A stretch of 64,000 nucleotides of DNA, from positions 1,470,501 through 1,534,500 of the forward strand of contig JACATO010001009.1 of the NCBI GenBank assembly GCA_018389105.1, given 5' to 3'. The notes beneath the pieces were generated by a model, which saw only the letters and a program-made list of their open reading frames with translations, was not told the origin of the DNA and ran no database searches. Origin of the DNA: Nautilus pompilius. Its lineage: Eukaryota > Mollusca > Cephalopoda > Nautilida > Nautilidae. This document shows positions 1-12,500 of the stretch, one piece after another; the stretch's first letter is position 1; each line of letters starts with the position of its first letter. Made by a program: the position numbers and the translations under genes.

Positions 1-846
1 ACTTAGAAGACAGGTCCTATCAAATTTTACCAGGACCATCACCCCCTTTTGGTGCGAGTAGTGAATAAACAATTCGAAACGATAAGAAGTGCAAAAAGTT
101 TTGAGTTAGCGGTAATTTATTTAGATCTCTATAGACAACAAACAATAAGGGGATTTTAAGATAAATTGCTTCTGTTTCCCCTGTCACCAAATTCTGTCCT
201 AAACCTTTATTATACAATGTTTAGTTCCCTTCAGTTTATTTCTAGCCTGGAGCCTAACATCTCTGTGACATCTTCTATTTAAAATAAGAATACTTGTCAT
301 AAAATACAAAGCTTTAAGCAGCACTGAAGGAATCATCATTAACCCATGATTGGCTGCCAGGCTCATAGTGAAATCCCTACGTCATGACGTCATTTCTAGC
401 AAGAAGCGGGGTTAACCCTCTCCCAAACTAGCGAATAGTCTTTAGTCTCATTCATTGATCATGTATTTGCCATTTTCTACTTATTCCCCATGCAAACGTA
501 ACATTTTATTTTTTTTTAATTTAATGATTAACATTTTTTTGTTCTGGTAACTCACGAGGCTACACCCTGACGTCTGGTGGTGTCAGTTAATTTAGCAGTG
601 GAACACTCATGACTCATTCAGTAAGCGGCTTATAGTTCGTAGGAAAGCAGCTAGGATAATTAACTTACCTAATTCCATAGGTAACCATTTTCTTATTGAA
701 TGTAGAATGAATGTTTAGATAGAAGTGCAGATGCAATATTTTAAGATTAAAATTAGAAACTTAAAAATTATTTTTCGACGGAAAGTTATTTTTTGCCATT
801 TTATTTCTATTTTTAAATTAGCGTTTTCACCATTCACTGATTTTCT
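1..846. other. AT-rich stretch, no gene seen
   Basis: I see only short open frames, homopolymer T runs near 508-540 and stop-rich sequence. No family motif or splice-flanked coding segment could be supported on either strand. Confidence 0.5.
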
Positions 847-1323
847 GCCCATGAGTACCTGCTTCATTTACATACCTTTGACGTTCATTTGATGTGCCCA
901 TGAGTACCTGCTTCATTTACATACCTTTAACGTTGATTTGATGTGCCCATGAGTACCTGCTTCATTTACATACCTATGACGTTGATTTGATGTGCCCATG
1001 AGTACCTGCTTCATTTACATACCTTTGACGTTGATTTGATGTGCCCATGAGTACCTGCTTCATTTACATACCTTTAACGTTGATTTGATGTGCCCATGAG
1101 TACCTGCTTCATTTACATACCTTTGACGTTGATTTTATGTGCCCATGAGTACCTGCTTCATTTACATACCTTTGACGTTGATTTGATGTGCCCATGAGTA
1201 CCTGCTTCATTTACATACCTTTGACGTTGATTTGATGTGCCCATGAGTACCTGCTTCATTTACATACCTTTGACGTTGATTTGATGTGCCCATGAGTACC
1301 TGCTTCATTTACATACCTTTAAC
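847..1323. repeat. 49-bp minisatellite, about 9.7 copies
   Basis: The unit begins GCCCATGAGTACCTGCTTCA and recurs at 847, 896, 945, 994, 1043, 1092, 1141, 1190, 1239 and 1288, exactly 49 bases apart. The last copy breaks off after about 36 bases. Copies differ mainly at one or two positions (CCTTTGACG versus CCTTTAACG or CCTATGACG). The near-identity suggests recent expansion. Each unit carries an ATG but no frame stays open through the array. Confidence 0.97.
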
Positions 1324-1427
1324 ATGCAGAAGAAAACAAAATGTATGTTTCTTTAAAATCCCCTACCCATCTTAGGATATCTATCAGCATCACAAAAAAA
1401 TAACCTATCTCTAAAAACAAGTTTTCT

Positions 1428-1433
1428 TTTATT
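1428..1433 (-). promoter_or_regulatory. Possible polyadenylation signal
   Basis: AATAAA on the minus strand, about 80 bases downstream of the stop of the possible terminal exon at 1511-1818. In AT-rich sequence this hexamer is frequent, so it supports that exon only weakly. Confidence 0.3.
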
Positions 1434-1510
1434 AAAAATAAACTGTAATAATTAACAAAATATTGAACCATTAAAGAGGAAAAGAAGTTGGTTTTAGCCG
1501 TGAAATATAC

Positions 1511-1818
1511 TTAAACCAACACAATCCGACCTGCAGGTGGTGGATGCCTGTCAGACACAAGGTACAAATTACTGGAAACTACTACTTTCGCAGCGCCATC
1601 TCCTCGGTGATAGACCTCAAAGCCTGACTCTATCTGATTTTTTAAATCGTTTTCGTTTACAATGCAATTGATGCGTGCACAATACAATACCACGAGCAGT
1701 TCTTTGTTTCCAACCGTTCCGGCGCCAATGGATGTTCCCTGGTTATTGTATCTTCGACAGGCTCCCGTTATGAAGCGTAAACCCCTTTTGGCTGACCTTC
1801 GTGCACATGCGTTCTTAT
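1511..1818 (-). CDS. Possible terminal exon of an unrecognised gene
   Basis: On the minus strand a frame of about 102 codons runs open from an AG at 1820-1819 to a TAA at 1513-1511, although the surroundings are AT-rich and stop-dense. The product is of mixed polarity, with runs such as GTVGNKELLVV, a YHRGDGAAKVVVSS segment and a PPPAGRIVLV end, which looks like real protein rather than a low-complexity frame. The frame lacks a good internal ATG at its start, so it would be a 3' exon (incoming phase: two bases). An AATAAA follows the stop at about 80 bases. I do not recognise the family, and upstream exons were not found. It could be a chance open frame. Confidence 0.33.
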
Positions 1819-2106
1819 CTTTAAGATTTATTTAAGTAAAAAAGAGTAATCTGAATTTTAATGGTTTTTAAAAACATTTTGCAACAGAAGAAAAGATGTG
1901 AAGGATGGCCGAAGGAAATTTTAGAATCTTTCGAAATTATAAGATGCGAGGGAAAATAAAGACCTTACAGCTGCGCTGTTAACAAAAGAAAAATATCAAT
2001 AAAAAAAGCTAAGAAATAACGATACATATCGTACAAATTGAACAGAAAATAGGATTTCGTTCATCACCTATGAAAAAATTAAAAAGTAGATAAATGAGAA
2101 TTATTA

Positions 2107-3361
2107 GGTTGTCACAAAAGTTTTGTCGATTTTTTTTACTGCAACAATGAGGCTTCATGTCATTGCTGAACGTGATATTTATTGATCAATGTTCCATTAC
2201 AATCAGTAAATTTCTGCCAACGAGCTACAAGCACATTTATACCATTTTGAAAAAAAATCTGAATTTCTGGAGTCGATAAACTGTTGGAAGGCAGTTTCAA
2301 TTGCTGCTTGGTTGGAGAAGGATTTCATACGGAGGAAGCTGTCGAGGTGTTTGAATAGGTGGGAGAAAGGTCTGGTGAATGGGCTGGGTGAGGGAGAACT
2401 TCATATCCAAACGTGTTCAGTTTCTGAATAGTCATGAGGACGAGCATTGTCTTGGAGCAGGATTGGGTCTCTTTGATTCACCAATGCCGGCTGTCGTTGG
2501 GGGAGTTTCTCATGGACAACTTTTAATTCACGACAGTACCTTTCGGCTGTGATGGTTTCGCCAGGTTGCAATAGGTTAGAGTGGGTGACACCAATTGCAG
2601 TCCACCAGACTGAACATAACCTTCTTTATGTGGAGGCTGAGTTTTGGAATGTGGTTAGGAGAGGAGCTTTGTCACTGTCGAGTCCCTGTGCTGATCGTTT
2701 GCGATTGTTGTAAAGGATCCATTTTTCATCACACGTAATGATTCGGTTAAGAAATTGGTCGTTTTTGTTTCTTATGACAAGCAAAGAGCAGATCTCCAAT
2801 CGACGACTTTGTTATTCGTTCAACTGGTGTGACACCCACTTGTTAAGCTTTTTCACTTTGCCGAATGCGTCAAGATGCCGGGAAACAGTTGCAGTGCTTA
2901 TGTCGAGCTCTTCAGCAATTTCTCGTACTGATTTTCTTGGATCGGCTTCAACTGAGGCTTTCAGACGGTCGTCATCACATCTGGAAGGACGTCCGCTACG
3001 TTCCTCATCTTCGAGGCTCACATCTCCTGATCGAAAATTTTCAAACCATCGTCGTAGTGCGCGCTCATTCGCTGAGTCCTCGCCCCGTGTTTATTAATGT
3101 TACGAGTTGCCTCGCTCGCTTTGTGATTTAGTTTGAAGTCGTCAAGCAAATGGCACGAAAACCTTTTCTATCCATGCTTCACTCAGAATCCTAAAACAAA
3201 TATCCATTTAATGATTTTTAAAAAGGTATCTTTTTGCATAATGTGTGCCAAAGAACAGGCTACAAAACGATATATAGCTTATATACATACACCTTCACAG
3301 GCAAATAAAATGAACCCCAAATTAACACAATATTGATACCCACAAAACGTTTGTGACGACT
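2107..3361 (-). mobile_element. Decayed mariner element, copy 1
   Basis: About 1255 bp bounded by inverted ends that both read, outside to inside, GGTTGTCACAAAAG-like. The left end is next to TA at 2105-2106; the right target TA has mutated. The size fits mariner elements (about 1.2-1.3 kb). The same end sequence bounds the copies at 20945-21885 and 30668-31718, so the three belong to one family. The transposase lies on the minus strand and is broken. Its N-terminal helix-turn-helix part is the best preserved. Confidence 0.9.
2150..3175 (-). pseudogene. Mariner transposase pseudogene (copy 1)
   Basis: Mariner transposase would bind the element ends and cut and paste it at TA sites. The start ATG is at 3175-3173 (MDRKGF...). 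The reading shifts frame soon after, then 3021-2812 reads in one frame through the SLEDEERSGRPS linker, an EADPRKSVREIAEEL helix and STATVSRHLDAFGKVKKL, typical of the paired helix-turn-helix domain of mariner. Downstream there are many stops (after VSHQLNE and throughout the catalytic part), so no functional enzyme is possible. Frame identity is clear; function is lost. Confidence 0.9.
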
Positions 3362-6300
3362 TGATCCATTTGCTCTCATAGCAAATGGATGGAATCTTGA
3401 GAATTTGTTGACAACATTAAATTAAAGAACGCTGACATTATTAACTTATTAAACGATCCTTTCTTGGTATGTTAATGGTTTAGTTGGAAAAAATCATTTT
3501 AACTAAAAGTTTTAATGTAATCAAAAAAAGAAATTAATTAATTATATAATATGTTATTCCGCTGAAGTTCGGTGTCATTTAGAGTTATATCAGCTGATGC
3601 TCTAAGTAGCCATATCCCGATATTACCAGAATTCTGAGGAGGCAGAGACAGAAGAAGAGTGAAGTCAGGTCCTTTCCGACAATTTCTAAAATATAAATCT
3701 GGAAATAAGAAGTGTTTTCAGCACAGAAACGTCTCCATGCTGACGTTTGGGGGAACTTATGTGTTTAGGCTTGAAGGACCGCGTGTTAAAGACAGTAAAA
3801 GAAAAACATGCACCAGGAGAAGCAGAAATTGGTAACAGACCAATGACATCTGTCCAAAGAAAATTTTAGAGAACTGAATTTGTAAATTTTCTCTGTTTTC
3901 TTTTCACATAAACAGCTTCGCTTGTAATTCTAGTAAGTGGATGATAGAATCAGAAGTCCTCGCACCAGCCGATTACTATATAATGCACTCTAACTAAAAG
4001 GGCCGAGCCATGCTGTACCTAAAGCCCACTCGCCAGTTGTCACATATGCAGTGATTTGAATAAAAAGCAGAGGTCAATGAAGAAAACTCCTCCCATCTTT
4101 CTTATGTTAAGTCAAGTTATTGGAAGGAAAACGAGCAGATATGTGATTTCCAGCAAAGGTAGAGATTTTACCCCGTCATTTTAAAACGACGAACTGTAAA
4201 GAAATGGAAAGTTATTTCTTACTAAATCCTTCTCTTCAAGAATTACTTAGAGAAGTTTTAACCTTTGCCAAAATCTTAGACTTTCACTGTCGATCCCCAA
4301 ACAATAAATAAAAATGTCGAAAAGAAGAAGAAATAACAACACCAAAAGGTTGTCTATATGTTTTAATATTTGATGCTGTTGTGCTTTGTTTTAAGCCGAC
4401 GAAAGAATGGGTGCGAGCAGACGAAAAACACGTATCACGAGAGGTTTTGCGCTCAAGACCAGTCTCTACCTCGAATTACGAAAACAAAAGGGGAAGTGAA
4501 CTATATCGCCATTCCCGTTACTCGCCAAACATCATTGACCCTAACAGTGACAAAACACATTACGAAGTCAGCACCGTAACGCCCGTTTATTCTACAAATC
4601 TCTTGTACGTATCGCCATTATTAAATCTCTTAAACAGACGCGAAAGTACGCAGATTATTTGAGACAAGACTAGAGAAAAAGAGCACCATCAGAATCTACC
4701 AACTTTTTTCAGATCAACCCTTTGGCGGCCAACATGTAGTAGCAGGTCCAAAACCAGCCCCGGGAGGCTTGGAATACCCCAAAAGTGAAACGCTTAGCGA
4801 AAATATCTACTGCAAATTATCATCTCTGAACACCATAGCAACATAAAGTAAGTGTCGAAACGTGGGCTCTCTAATTAGTTGTAGGAAATGCCCGAATTAA
4901 CCGCCTAGTTTCTATAGGTGATGCATCACCAATAGCTTTCGGCTCTTATCTCACCAGAACTCCTGTTTAGAAAGCCAGTGTTCGAAGAACATCCAGGCGA
5001 CAAACAGTCACAGAAAAGCGAGAAGAAACAAACTATGCTGTAGGATGTTCGCCAAACCGAGTCGATCTACAGCGGGGCGAGAACTCACATCCTCTCAGCC
5101 GCAGTTGGCCAACGCGCCTCTGAATCCTAATCATATAGAAAGCCATTTGGAACGTATTTTCCAAAATACCATTCCACACCCGTCTGGCACAAACCATGGG
5201 TCTGGAAAGAGGCTGCATTCCGCAGCAATTGCATCCGTAGAAACGGCTATCAAGAAGAACCTCCAACAAGGATATTGGTGATAATATTACGTACACGGGA
5301 AACCTTTTCTAATCTCTCTGTCGATTCCAAATCTGAAATTTGCAAAAAGAACTTTCCCCAACAGGAGACACATGGATTCCACTGAATGGCTGTAGCTTTA
5401 CTGCAGAGAATTGTCTCCTTCTGGCGCCAGTTATTTCTATAACCGTATCGCCGTGGTTACTAATTACGTCATATCTCTTCGTCAATGAGAGCTGAGCCTG
5501 TTCTTTGAAAGAAGAAATTGAAGATTCTTTGTTGTTAAATTGGACATTTATTGGATAAGTTTCTTCTCAAGAAGTTGTTCAAATCCTAAGTAAATTATTA
5601 GAAACTAATTTTTCTTCTGAATAGAACCTTTAATTAAAATTGATGCTATATCGATTGTATGATAGCAGAAAAACATTAACTGGCGTGCATACTTTGTCTC
5701 TGTTTTCCAATAATCTGCCATCTTGTAGCATCGTTGTCGTCTCGAGTATGTTGGTGGATAATGACAAATTCTCATTCACCCAGTTCGCGAAAACACATGC
5801 AACCAATTAAGGGTTTTGAAAGTTTCACCTTCGCCTCCATCATCAGTAAGGATAACGTAAAGGCAGCTGTATTTGCTGCAAAATGTTTTGTTTGCTTAAG
5901 TGATCTTTAAAATTTCTCAAGTGTGATATAAAATTAACATGCTTCGGTCGAAGTGCTATTTTAAATTAATCTATGCCTCGGTGTTTATATATATATATAA
6001 TAAAAAGATTTCCCTTTTTAGATTATATATAATTTATACATTTCGGATATTATTCGTTTATATTATGAGATGCTTTACCTTTGTGACGAATAAAACTACC
6101 AAACCTTTCACTTTAAAAATCAGCATGAAATAAAATTTTAGCTAAGAGGATCGCTGCAAAACCTTATTTAATTAAATCTGCTTCTTGTGCGAAACGACAA
6201 GAAAAAATTACTCTGCAAACTGAACTTTCGACTCCTGGCTAGTGTTATAAAGAATATTATCGATTAGTTTATTTAACAACTTTCCCAGCAACTATGTAAA

Positions 6301-7774
6301 TTAGATTAAGTTTTAATTCATTGTCCGTGGATGTTGAGAATAAGGCTGTCAACGCTGTTGGTAATTTGACCTTGCACATAACCTCGCTAACCGCAGACAA
6401 TATTCTGTCTATCCGTATTATTTTTATACTTTGAATTATTCAGCTGTTATGGAAAGGTTTAGACAACAAAAAATACTGCTCCCATATCTGGGACAGCGAG
6501 AGAAAAAAAAAAGAAACGTACTTTAGAGAATTTCATTTTGCGAATTAATATTGACTCTTAGCATCTGAAACGGATTCTGTAAATTTAATACATTGTCCAT
6601 GTTTCTCAGAGACTGAATGTTCTCAACGAGCGAACAATTTGGCGCAATTTGAGCTGCAGGAAGCTGAGCGAAATCTGATGTATAAATTCACTTCCAGAAA
6701 CATTGTAATCGTCACTGCCAGTCAATTGACTCCAAAACGTCTTCGCTCTTTTTGAATTGTTGGTGCCGGAAGTCAACGTTTTAAATTGTGCTGGCCTTAC
6801 TTGTGGGGTGAGGGAAGTAGGTTGTCTTGTCTTCGCGAATATTCCTTAAAACTAGGTTAAACTGCCCAAAAGTGTAATTGTTGTATGGGCTGCAATACCT
6901 ATGATGTAAACAGACTCACCCTTGTAATATGAGAACGGCCACCGTTACGAGAGGCGACCATTATGTAATTAGAGCCCATAATTACCAACAGTACTGTGGA
7001 CAATGGTCTAAAATAAACGAACTGGACCTTGACACGGACGTTCCCATGAATGCAGTGTGACACTACTGCTGAGATTTTGACTACGAAACTAAATGGAAAT
7101 CAATATTTCCACTAAAGAAGCTTTTAACCATTCTAGACAGACGATAAGTCAGACGGATATCTGTCGAACTGCAGCAGACCGGATGATAAATAACGACAGA
7201 GCTGCAATCCTTAAACGTTTTTAAAATCCTAATTATCTCAAAAATCAAATTTGATCAAAATGAGTTTACAGATATCCATAAAATCCTCCAAATATTCGGA
7301 TAATTTGAAGAAACGATCATAAAAACAGCCCTCAACTTTCTTTTAAAGAAAACAGATGCTACATCCCAGAAATATTTCTTTTTGCGAGTTATTTCCTTGT
7401 CTAACATTTTTCCTGCCTGCCTCTCCCAGTTCTTATTCAACCCTCCAATTATTGATTCTCTCTCTCTCAAATATAAATTACAAATTTCTGTATATATTTT
7501 GATATAAAATACGCAATGTTTACTTTTTGACTTAAAGTTGAGATGAGTCCATTAGATGACGCTGGAAAACAAAAATAACTTTTCGTCCGCTACTACTGAA
7601 GTATAGGTAGATGTCGTTATCAAATCAAGCAGCTGATTCCAAGTCTGAAGCCAGAACTTACCCAACCCGTCAGGATCTGTAGTTACAGAAGATGTCATTT
7701 CCAGTCCTTGTTTACTAATAAATCAAGCACATCGCAAAATTGCAGAAAATGAATTCATTTCACAATATAAACAC
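3362..7774. other. 4.4 kb without a recognisable gene
   Basis: Only scattered open frames shorter than 95 codons are present (for example 4381-4662 plus and 5045-5281 plus). Neither shows a domain I recognise, splice sites in matching phase or similarity to neighbours. The 5939-6133 frame is a low-complexity AT-rich artefact. The missing 5' exons of the GPCR at 9.3-17.1 kb could lie here, but I found no hydrophobic segment ending in a DR(Y)-type donor. Confidence 0.4.
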
Positions 7775-8050
7775 ATTGTATACTGTACAGTAACTGTTAT
7801 CCATAAGCTTTCACAGATTGTATACTGTACGGAAACTGTTATCCATAAGCTTTCACAGATTGTATACTGTACGGTAACTGTTATCCATAAGCTTTCACAG
7901 ATTGTATACTGTACGGAAACTGTTATCCATAAGCTTTCACAGATTGTATACTGTACGGAAACTGTTATCCATAAGCTCTCACAGATTGTATACTGTACAG
8001 TAACTGTTATCTATAAGCTCTCACACATTGTATACAGTACACGTTAACTG
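7775..8050. repeat. 42-bp minisatellite, about 6.5 copies
   Basis: The unit starts ATTGTATACTGTACAGTAAC and recurs at 7775, 7817, 7859, 7901, 7943, 7985 and 8027. Variation is limited (GTACAG versus GTACGG; CTTTC versus CTCTC). It ends directly beside the decayed gene at 8100-8765. Confidence 0.95.
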
Positions 8051-8099
8051 TTTAGAAATGCTTTACGTACTTGATTTTACGCTTGTGAATATCAGTGGT

Positions 8100-8765
8100 T
8101 TGTCTCTGAAGAAATCAACAACAGTCCCTCCTCATGTGGAAAATGAATCTCTCCTGATAGCAGGTCTCCATTGCCTTTGTATGTTGGTGGAACCTCTCTA
8201 CATGCTCATCGCTCACAGCACCAAGGTTGGCTGGGAAGAAATCCAAATGTGAATGAAGAAAATGCAACTTCAGCGACATACGGCGGCCCATTTCTTTGAA
8301 GGCTTTTATCAAGTCGTGAACCAACTCGGCATAGTTGTCTGCTTTGTGGTTCCCATGGAAATTGTGGACTACCTCCATACAGCTGGCTCCAGTGGGTTAA
8401 GCCTCGAATGGAGGACTAGATCGGAAAACAAATCACGAATTTTCGGTCTGACAAATATTCCAACCCTCAACTTGGCATCAGTTAAAATCGCTCCAAGTCT
8501 TTCTTTCGGATGAAGAAATCCCGCACCTTCAACACTCATCGCCTTTACAAAGTTCTTCTTTAGGCCCAGCATTATATTCAGTGGTGGAAGAAATATACAT
8601 GGCGGACGTACCGGTGGCTCATGTTGCACACTGATTTTTCCTGGAGTATGGTCTGTTCTTGATGACCATTCTTTGATCTTATAGTGATTTGCATCTTCCC
8701 GGCCACTCCACAAGCACAAGAGGCACGTGCGTGTTCGTGTAAGCAGGCAAACACATGGTTCTTCC
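8100..8765 (-). pseudogene. Unnamed repeat-associated protein family, copy 1 (decayed)
   Basis: Read on the minus strand, from high to low coordinate, the frames give a CLLCLW cysteine segment, then FLPPLNIMLGLKKNFVKAM, then EVVHNFHGNHKADNYAELVH, then KLHFLHSHLDFFPANLGAVSDEHVERFHQHTKAME. The order and spacing match the copy at 56190-56990 and, in part, the one at 61200-61440, so this is a dispersed coding repeat. The family recurs in invertebrate genomes as uncharacterised proteins; I know no biochemical function and infer a mobile-element origin from copy number. At least two frameshifts separate the pieces (8719-8369 and 8378-8115 overlap in different frames). Confidence 0.75.
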
Positions 8766-9354
8766 GCATAGCATTAGATTTCCATTTATTTCTCTAACTA
8801 AAAACCTTTACGCTCATTGGAAAACAGCATATACCCGAATTAGTCTAAGACAAGCTTTTAACTCGGTACCAAATTGTTTGTTGTCCAGTGTAATTAATGA
8901 CTTGCGGTAAATAGAAACAGACCACCATCTCACAGCGAGTGAAGTACAAACTGTGACGTCCGCGTACATCAGTCTTTTTTGCCATTAAGTAAAGTAACAT
9001 TGCAGTATGTTTTACTTGAACTATTTTTTTTTTTTAAATGACAAAAACTTCTTTAACTTCAGGTAAAATGCTTTGTTATTTTAACAATTTATAAATTATG
9101 CAGATGTTATTCTTAGTTGGACGGGATTGGTCCTCTGTGTACGTCAGTCTTGTCTTTGACAGTGGCCATCCGCAGATGACATTGTGACAAGAGTCCGATA
9201 AACTGATCCAATACTGGCCCAGCCAGAATTGATTTTCTTCTAAACTGTTCCAAGCAAAAAGCAGGTGAAAAACCTAACAAGCATACCTGTAATCAAAAAA
9301 GGTAAGGCGTTTATAATTATGCAACTTAATGTTTCCTACTTTTTCTTCTTTCAG
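8766..9354. other. Non-coding stretch before the GPCR exon
   Basis: No family motif seen. It ends in the acceptor of the 9355 exon (pyrimidine-rich TTTTTCTTCTTTCAG). It is presumably intron if the missing upstream GPCR exons exist. Confidence 0.4.
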
Positions 9355-9500
9355 ATACTACAAGATTGTTGTTTCCAGTGAATATCAGACAACTTTTTCT
9401 CATATCAACACCAAGATCATTCTCTGGGGAATAGTTCTCTGTGTCATGATCGTCAGTGTCTGCCCGCTGTATGGAATAGGTGAATATTCTTATTTCAGAG
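9355..9500 (+). CDS. GPCR exon: ICL2, TM4, start of ECL2
   Basis: The acceptor is TTTCTTCTTTCAG and the donor is GTGAGT. The incoming codon is split 2+1, so the preceding exon must end with two bases, as expected if it ends in a DR(Y) motif. The donor leaves one G, completed to GGT by the next exon. Confidence 0.8.
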
Positions 9501-12500
9501 GTGAGTTCTTCGTACTCGTAGTCATTATCAATTCTGCCTCGTTTTTGTTTTATCCAGAAAAATTATAACTTTCCAATGGTTATATAGAAATTGGTACAAC
9601 GGACCAATGCAAATATCCATAAACTATTCTTTTTAATTTAGTCTTATAAACAGTTGAATAATGAAGTTCTCTCTAAATGTTTCTGCAACTGCTCCAATAT
9701 GAATAATTTTATTACCACGATATTTTAAAATTAAAACCATTATTTAGTCATTGATGGATTAAACTTTATAAACAGTTTATAGTTGGTTTAGCTGGACCCG
9801 ATAACTGTGCAGAATAACTGACATATACGACCTTCTATCCCTGTTTAGCCTTCATTTAAGAGTCATTCTGATCTAAACTCTGCCTATAAACCACGGGTAA
9901 AACAGATCGAACATTCCATACCGGAAGCAAATGAAAGAAATTAGCTGTCACAATGCAATTATTGCAGACCTTGCTGCGTTAAGTATATTGGAGGCGTAAG
10001 GACTCCATTCCTGGGTTTTCGGACCGACCTCCGTGACCTAACAGGAATTTCGGCTCCCTTAAGCTTACGCCTAAAAAAACGGAGCTTCCGACCTCTTACA
10101 CACCCCCTTCTCTTCGGAGATAACCACACACGCACCACATATAGCCCACACCACCACCCCCACAAAAAGACAAGACTGTTTTACGATTTTTGCTATAACT
10201 TGAGGTTCCGTTAAAGTCTGATTTAGTCTGAAGAGATCCTTCCCCTGTACTATATTTTAAAATGCCTGTTTGAATTAAATTTGCACCATAGTAAGCAACG
10301 TAGAAAGAATTCCCGCCAGGTGCGCAACCCGCACTCTTGGATAGGTCGCTCGCGCAACCCGCACTCTTGGATAGGTCGCTCTCATTGCATGCAATTTCAG
10401 ACCGTGCATTAAGATTACATCCGCGAAACTGTAACTGCCACATTAATGGTTATTTTTATCAGAAAAGATAATCCTATTTTAAAAATAAATCCCTGGACAA
10501 AAGCTCGGGTGTCGGATTAGTAGAAACACATACATACAAAAAACAACAACAACGAAGTAAGCAAGTTTTTAACGACGTTTTTTATAACCATTTACGTATA
10601 GAATTAACCTTTACTTTAGCATTTAAGTTTATTAGCAGTAAGTTACTTTCTACATCATTGCTGTATACTTAATAATTAAAGGTAAACACGATTTTCTTTG
10701 TTAAAATACGACTTGCCATTTTTCCCTAAACATTTTACAGCATCCCAAGCCAACATCATCAATTAAACATACGTTTTGACAGGTCTTTTACTTTAAATCA
10801 GAGCGATGTTCGGTGAGAGGTTCAAGGAAAAGGAAGTGACGATTGATTGTTTTAAATTATTTTATTTTATTTTTGATCAAAAACTTTCTCACCTTTCAAC
10901 TAGCATTTAGCATCTGTTTTAGTTGTTCCATCTAAAATCATATTTACTGTATTCCAAATAGAATAATTAAAGTATTTTTTATTACCGATAATATTTCTTA
11001 TTTACGTTCGAGCGCAATAATTCTATTTTTTTCCATAAATGTTTTGCATAAAAAACAAAACAAAATCAATGATACCAAAAGAAAAAGAGTAACATCTGAT
11101 AGAAAGAACAAATACATCGAGCTCTTAAGCGGATTAGGGCAGTTGGATTACACAAAAAAGTAAAGTGCTCCTGAGAACAATAAAATATCAGCTTAGAGCT
11201 GCTCGTTTAATTTGTTGTGACTGTGAAAAAATACTTCTTAGCTTTCTAATGGAGAGAAAAGATTGCAATGGGAAGAATTACACGAAAATTAGACTAAAGT
11301 GTTGTAAACTATTGGGTGAAAGCTTTGGCTTTCGGGATCCAAATGTAGAATGTGTGTGTGTATGTGTGTGTGCAGACAAATTAGAGAACGAACTCTTGCC
11401 AGAACAGCAGTGGTTCATACAGTTAAACGTGGAAGAGGCAGACAGTTGAAAATCTTTGTACAATTAACGGAATATTATCAGAGGTGTCACTACAGTTTTC
11501 AGAAAATACATGCAGTCTCTTCTGAAACTCGTCTAATTTCCGCATGCGCAAGGTCCACTCTGAAACAAGTTTACAACCCTATACACACTTCCAAATTATG
11601 AAGATAGTATGTGGAGTCCAAAGAAAGGCAGAATGGCCGATGAGACACGATCTGGCCACTACCTGATTTATCACTGAATGAAATCATAAGATGATCTTGA
11701 CGGAACCGTCAAGAAAATGCCTCGTGACGTAAAACAGTTATAATACCTCTAGACATCATGGAATTCGATGACACTCAAATTTTGAAGAAAGTTACTTGAT
11801 AAACTTCTCACAATCTGCAAAGCTATTTTCAGAGCAAAGAAGAATTATTTTGATCAAACCATGGTTCAAGTAAAAATTTGTTAAATGTGTGTATTTTCTG
11901 GCATTCATAATTCTAATAAATTGGCTATACTATTCTATAAATAATTGTCCCGCGATAGTATCGTTTTCATTCAGACAGTAATTATAAGTAATAAACGGGT
12001 TGTTTAGCCGATTGGTTTTCGTCAATATTCGATGTATACAACCAACAAAAAAAAATTGCTATGGTTACAAGCTTCTGTAGTGTAGTTTTGGGTTAGTGAT
12101 TATGAATTTTGGAAGACATACTGATTGATGTGATTATTTAATAGGACGTAAAAATACCAAAAAGACTTGGAAAGCCTAATTAGGTGATATCGTTAGTCTG
12201 GATGTCTCGCTAAGGGAGCAGATACCAACTGCAGGGTTAGATCTTTAGTGAGGGTCAAAAAGCAGCCATAACTTTCCACTGGTCTTCACTGATCTAAAAA
12301 AAAACGAGTCATCAGAATCGTCGCTATTTCTAATCTCCCCCTTTCAACTTAAGATCCTTTTGTTATCAAAAGAAATATAATTAATGTATAAATTTAATAA
12401 GAATATTTTAAAGAGACAGAACAAGTGAAACCTAGTGTTTGTAAGTAACGGAAAAAAATATATAAGGCATCTTTAAACTGCACAAATAAAGAATATTTAA

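Noticed and set aside
2738..3131. Plus-strand frames of 119 and 88 codons at 2738-3131
   Set aside because: They are the complements of the mariner transposase on the minus strand.
4381..5296. Frames of 69-93 codons in the 4.4-5.3 kb region
   Set aside because: Overlapping frames on both strands, no recognisable domain, no splice-phase support for joining to the GPCR.
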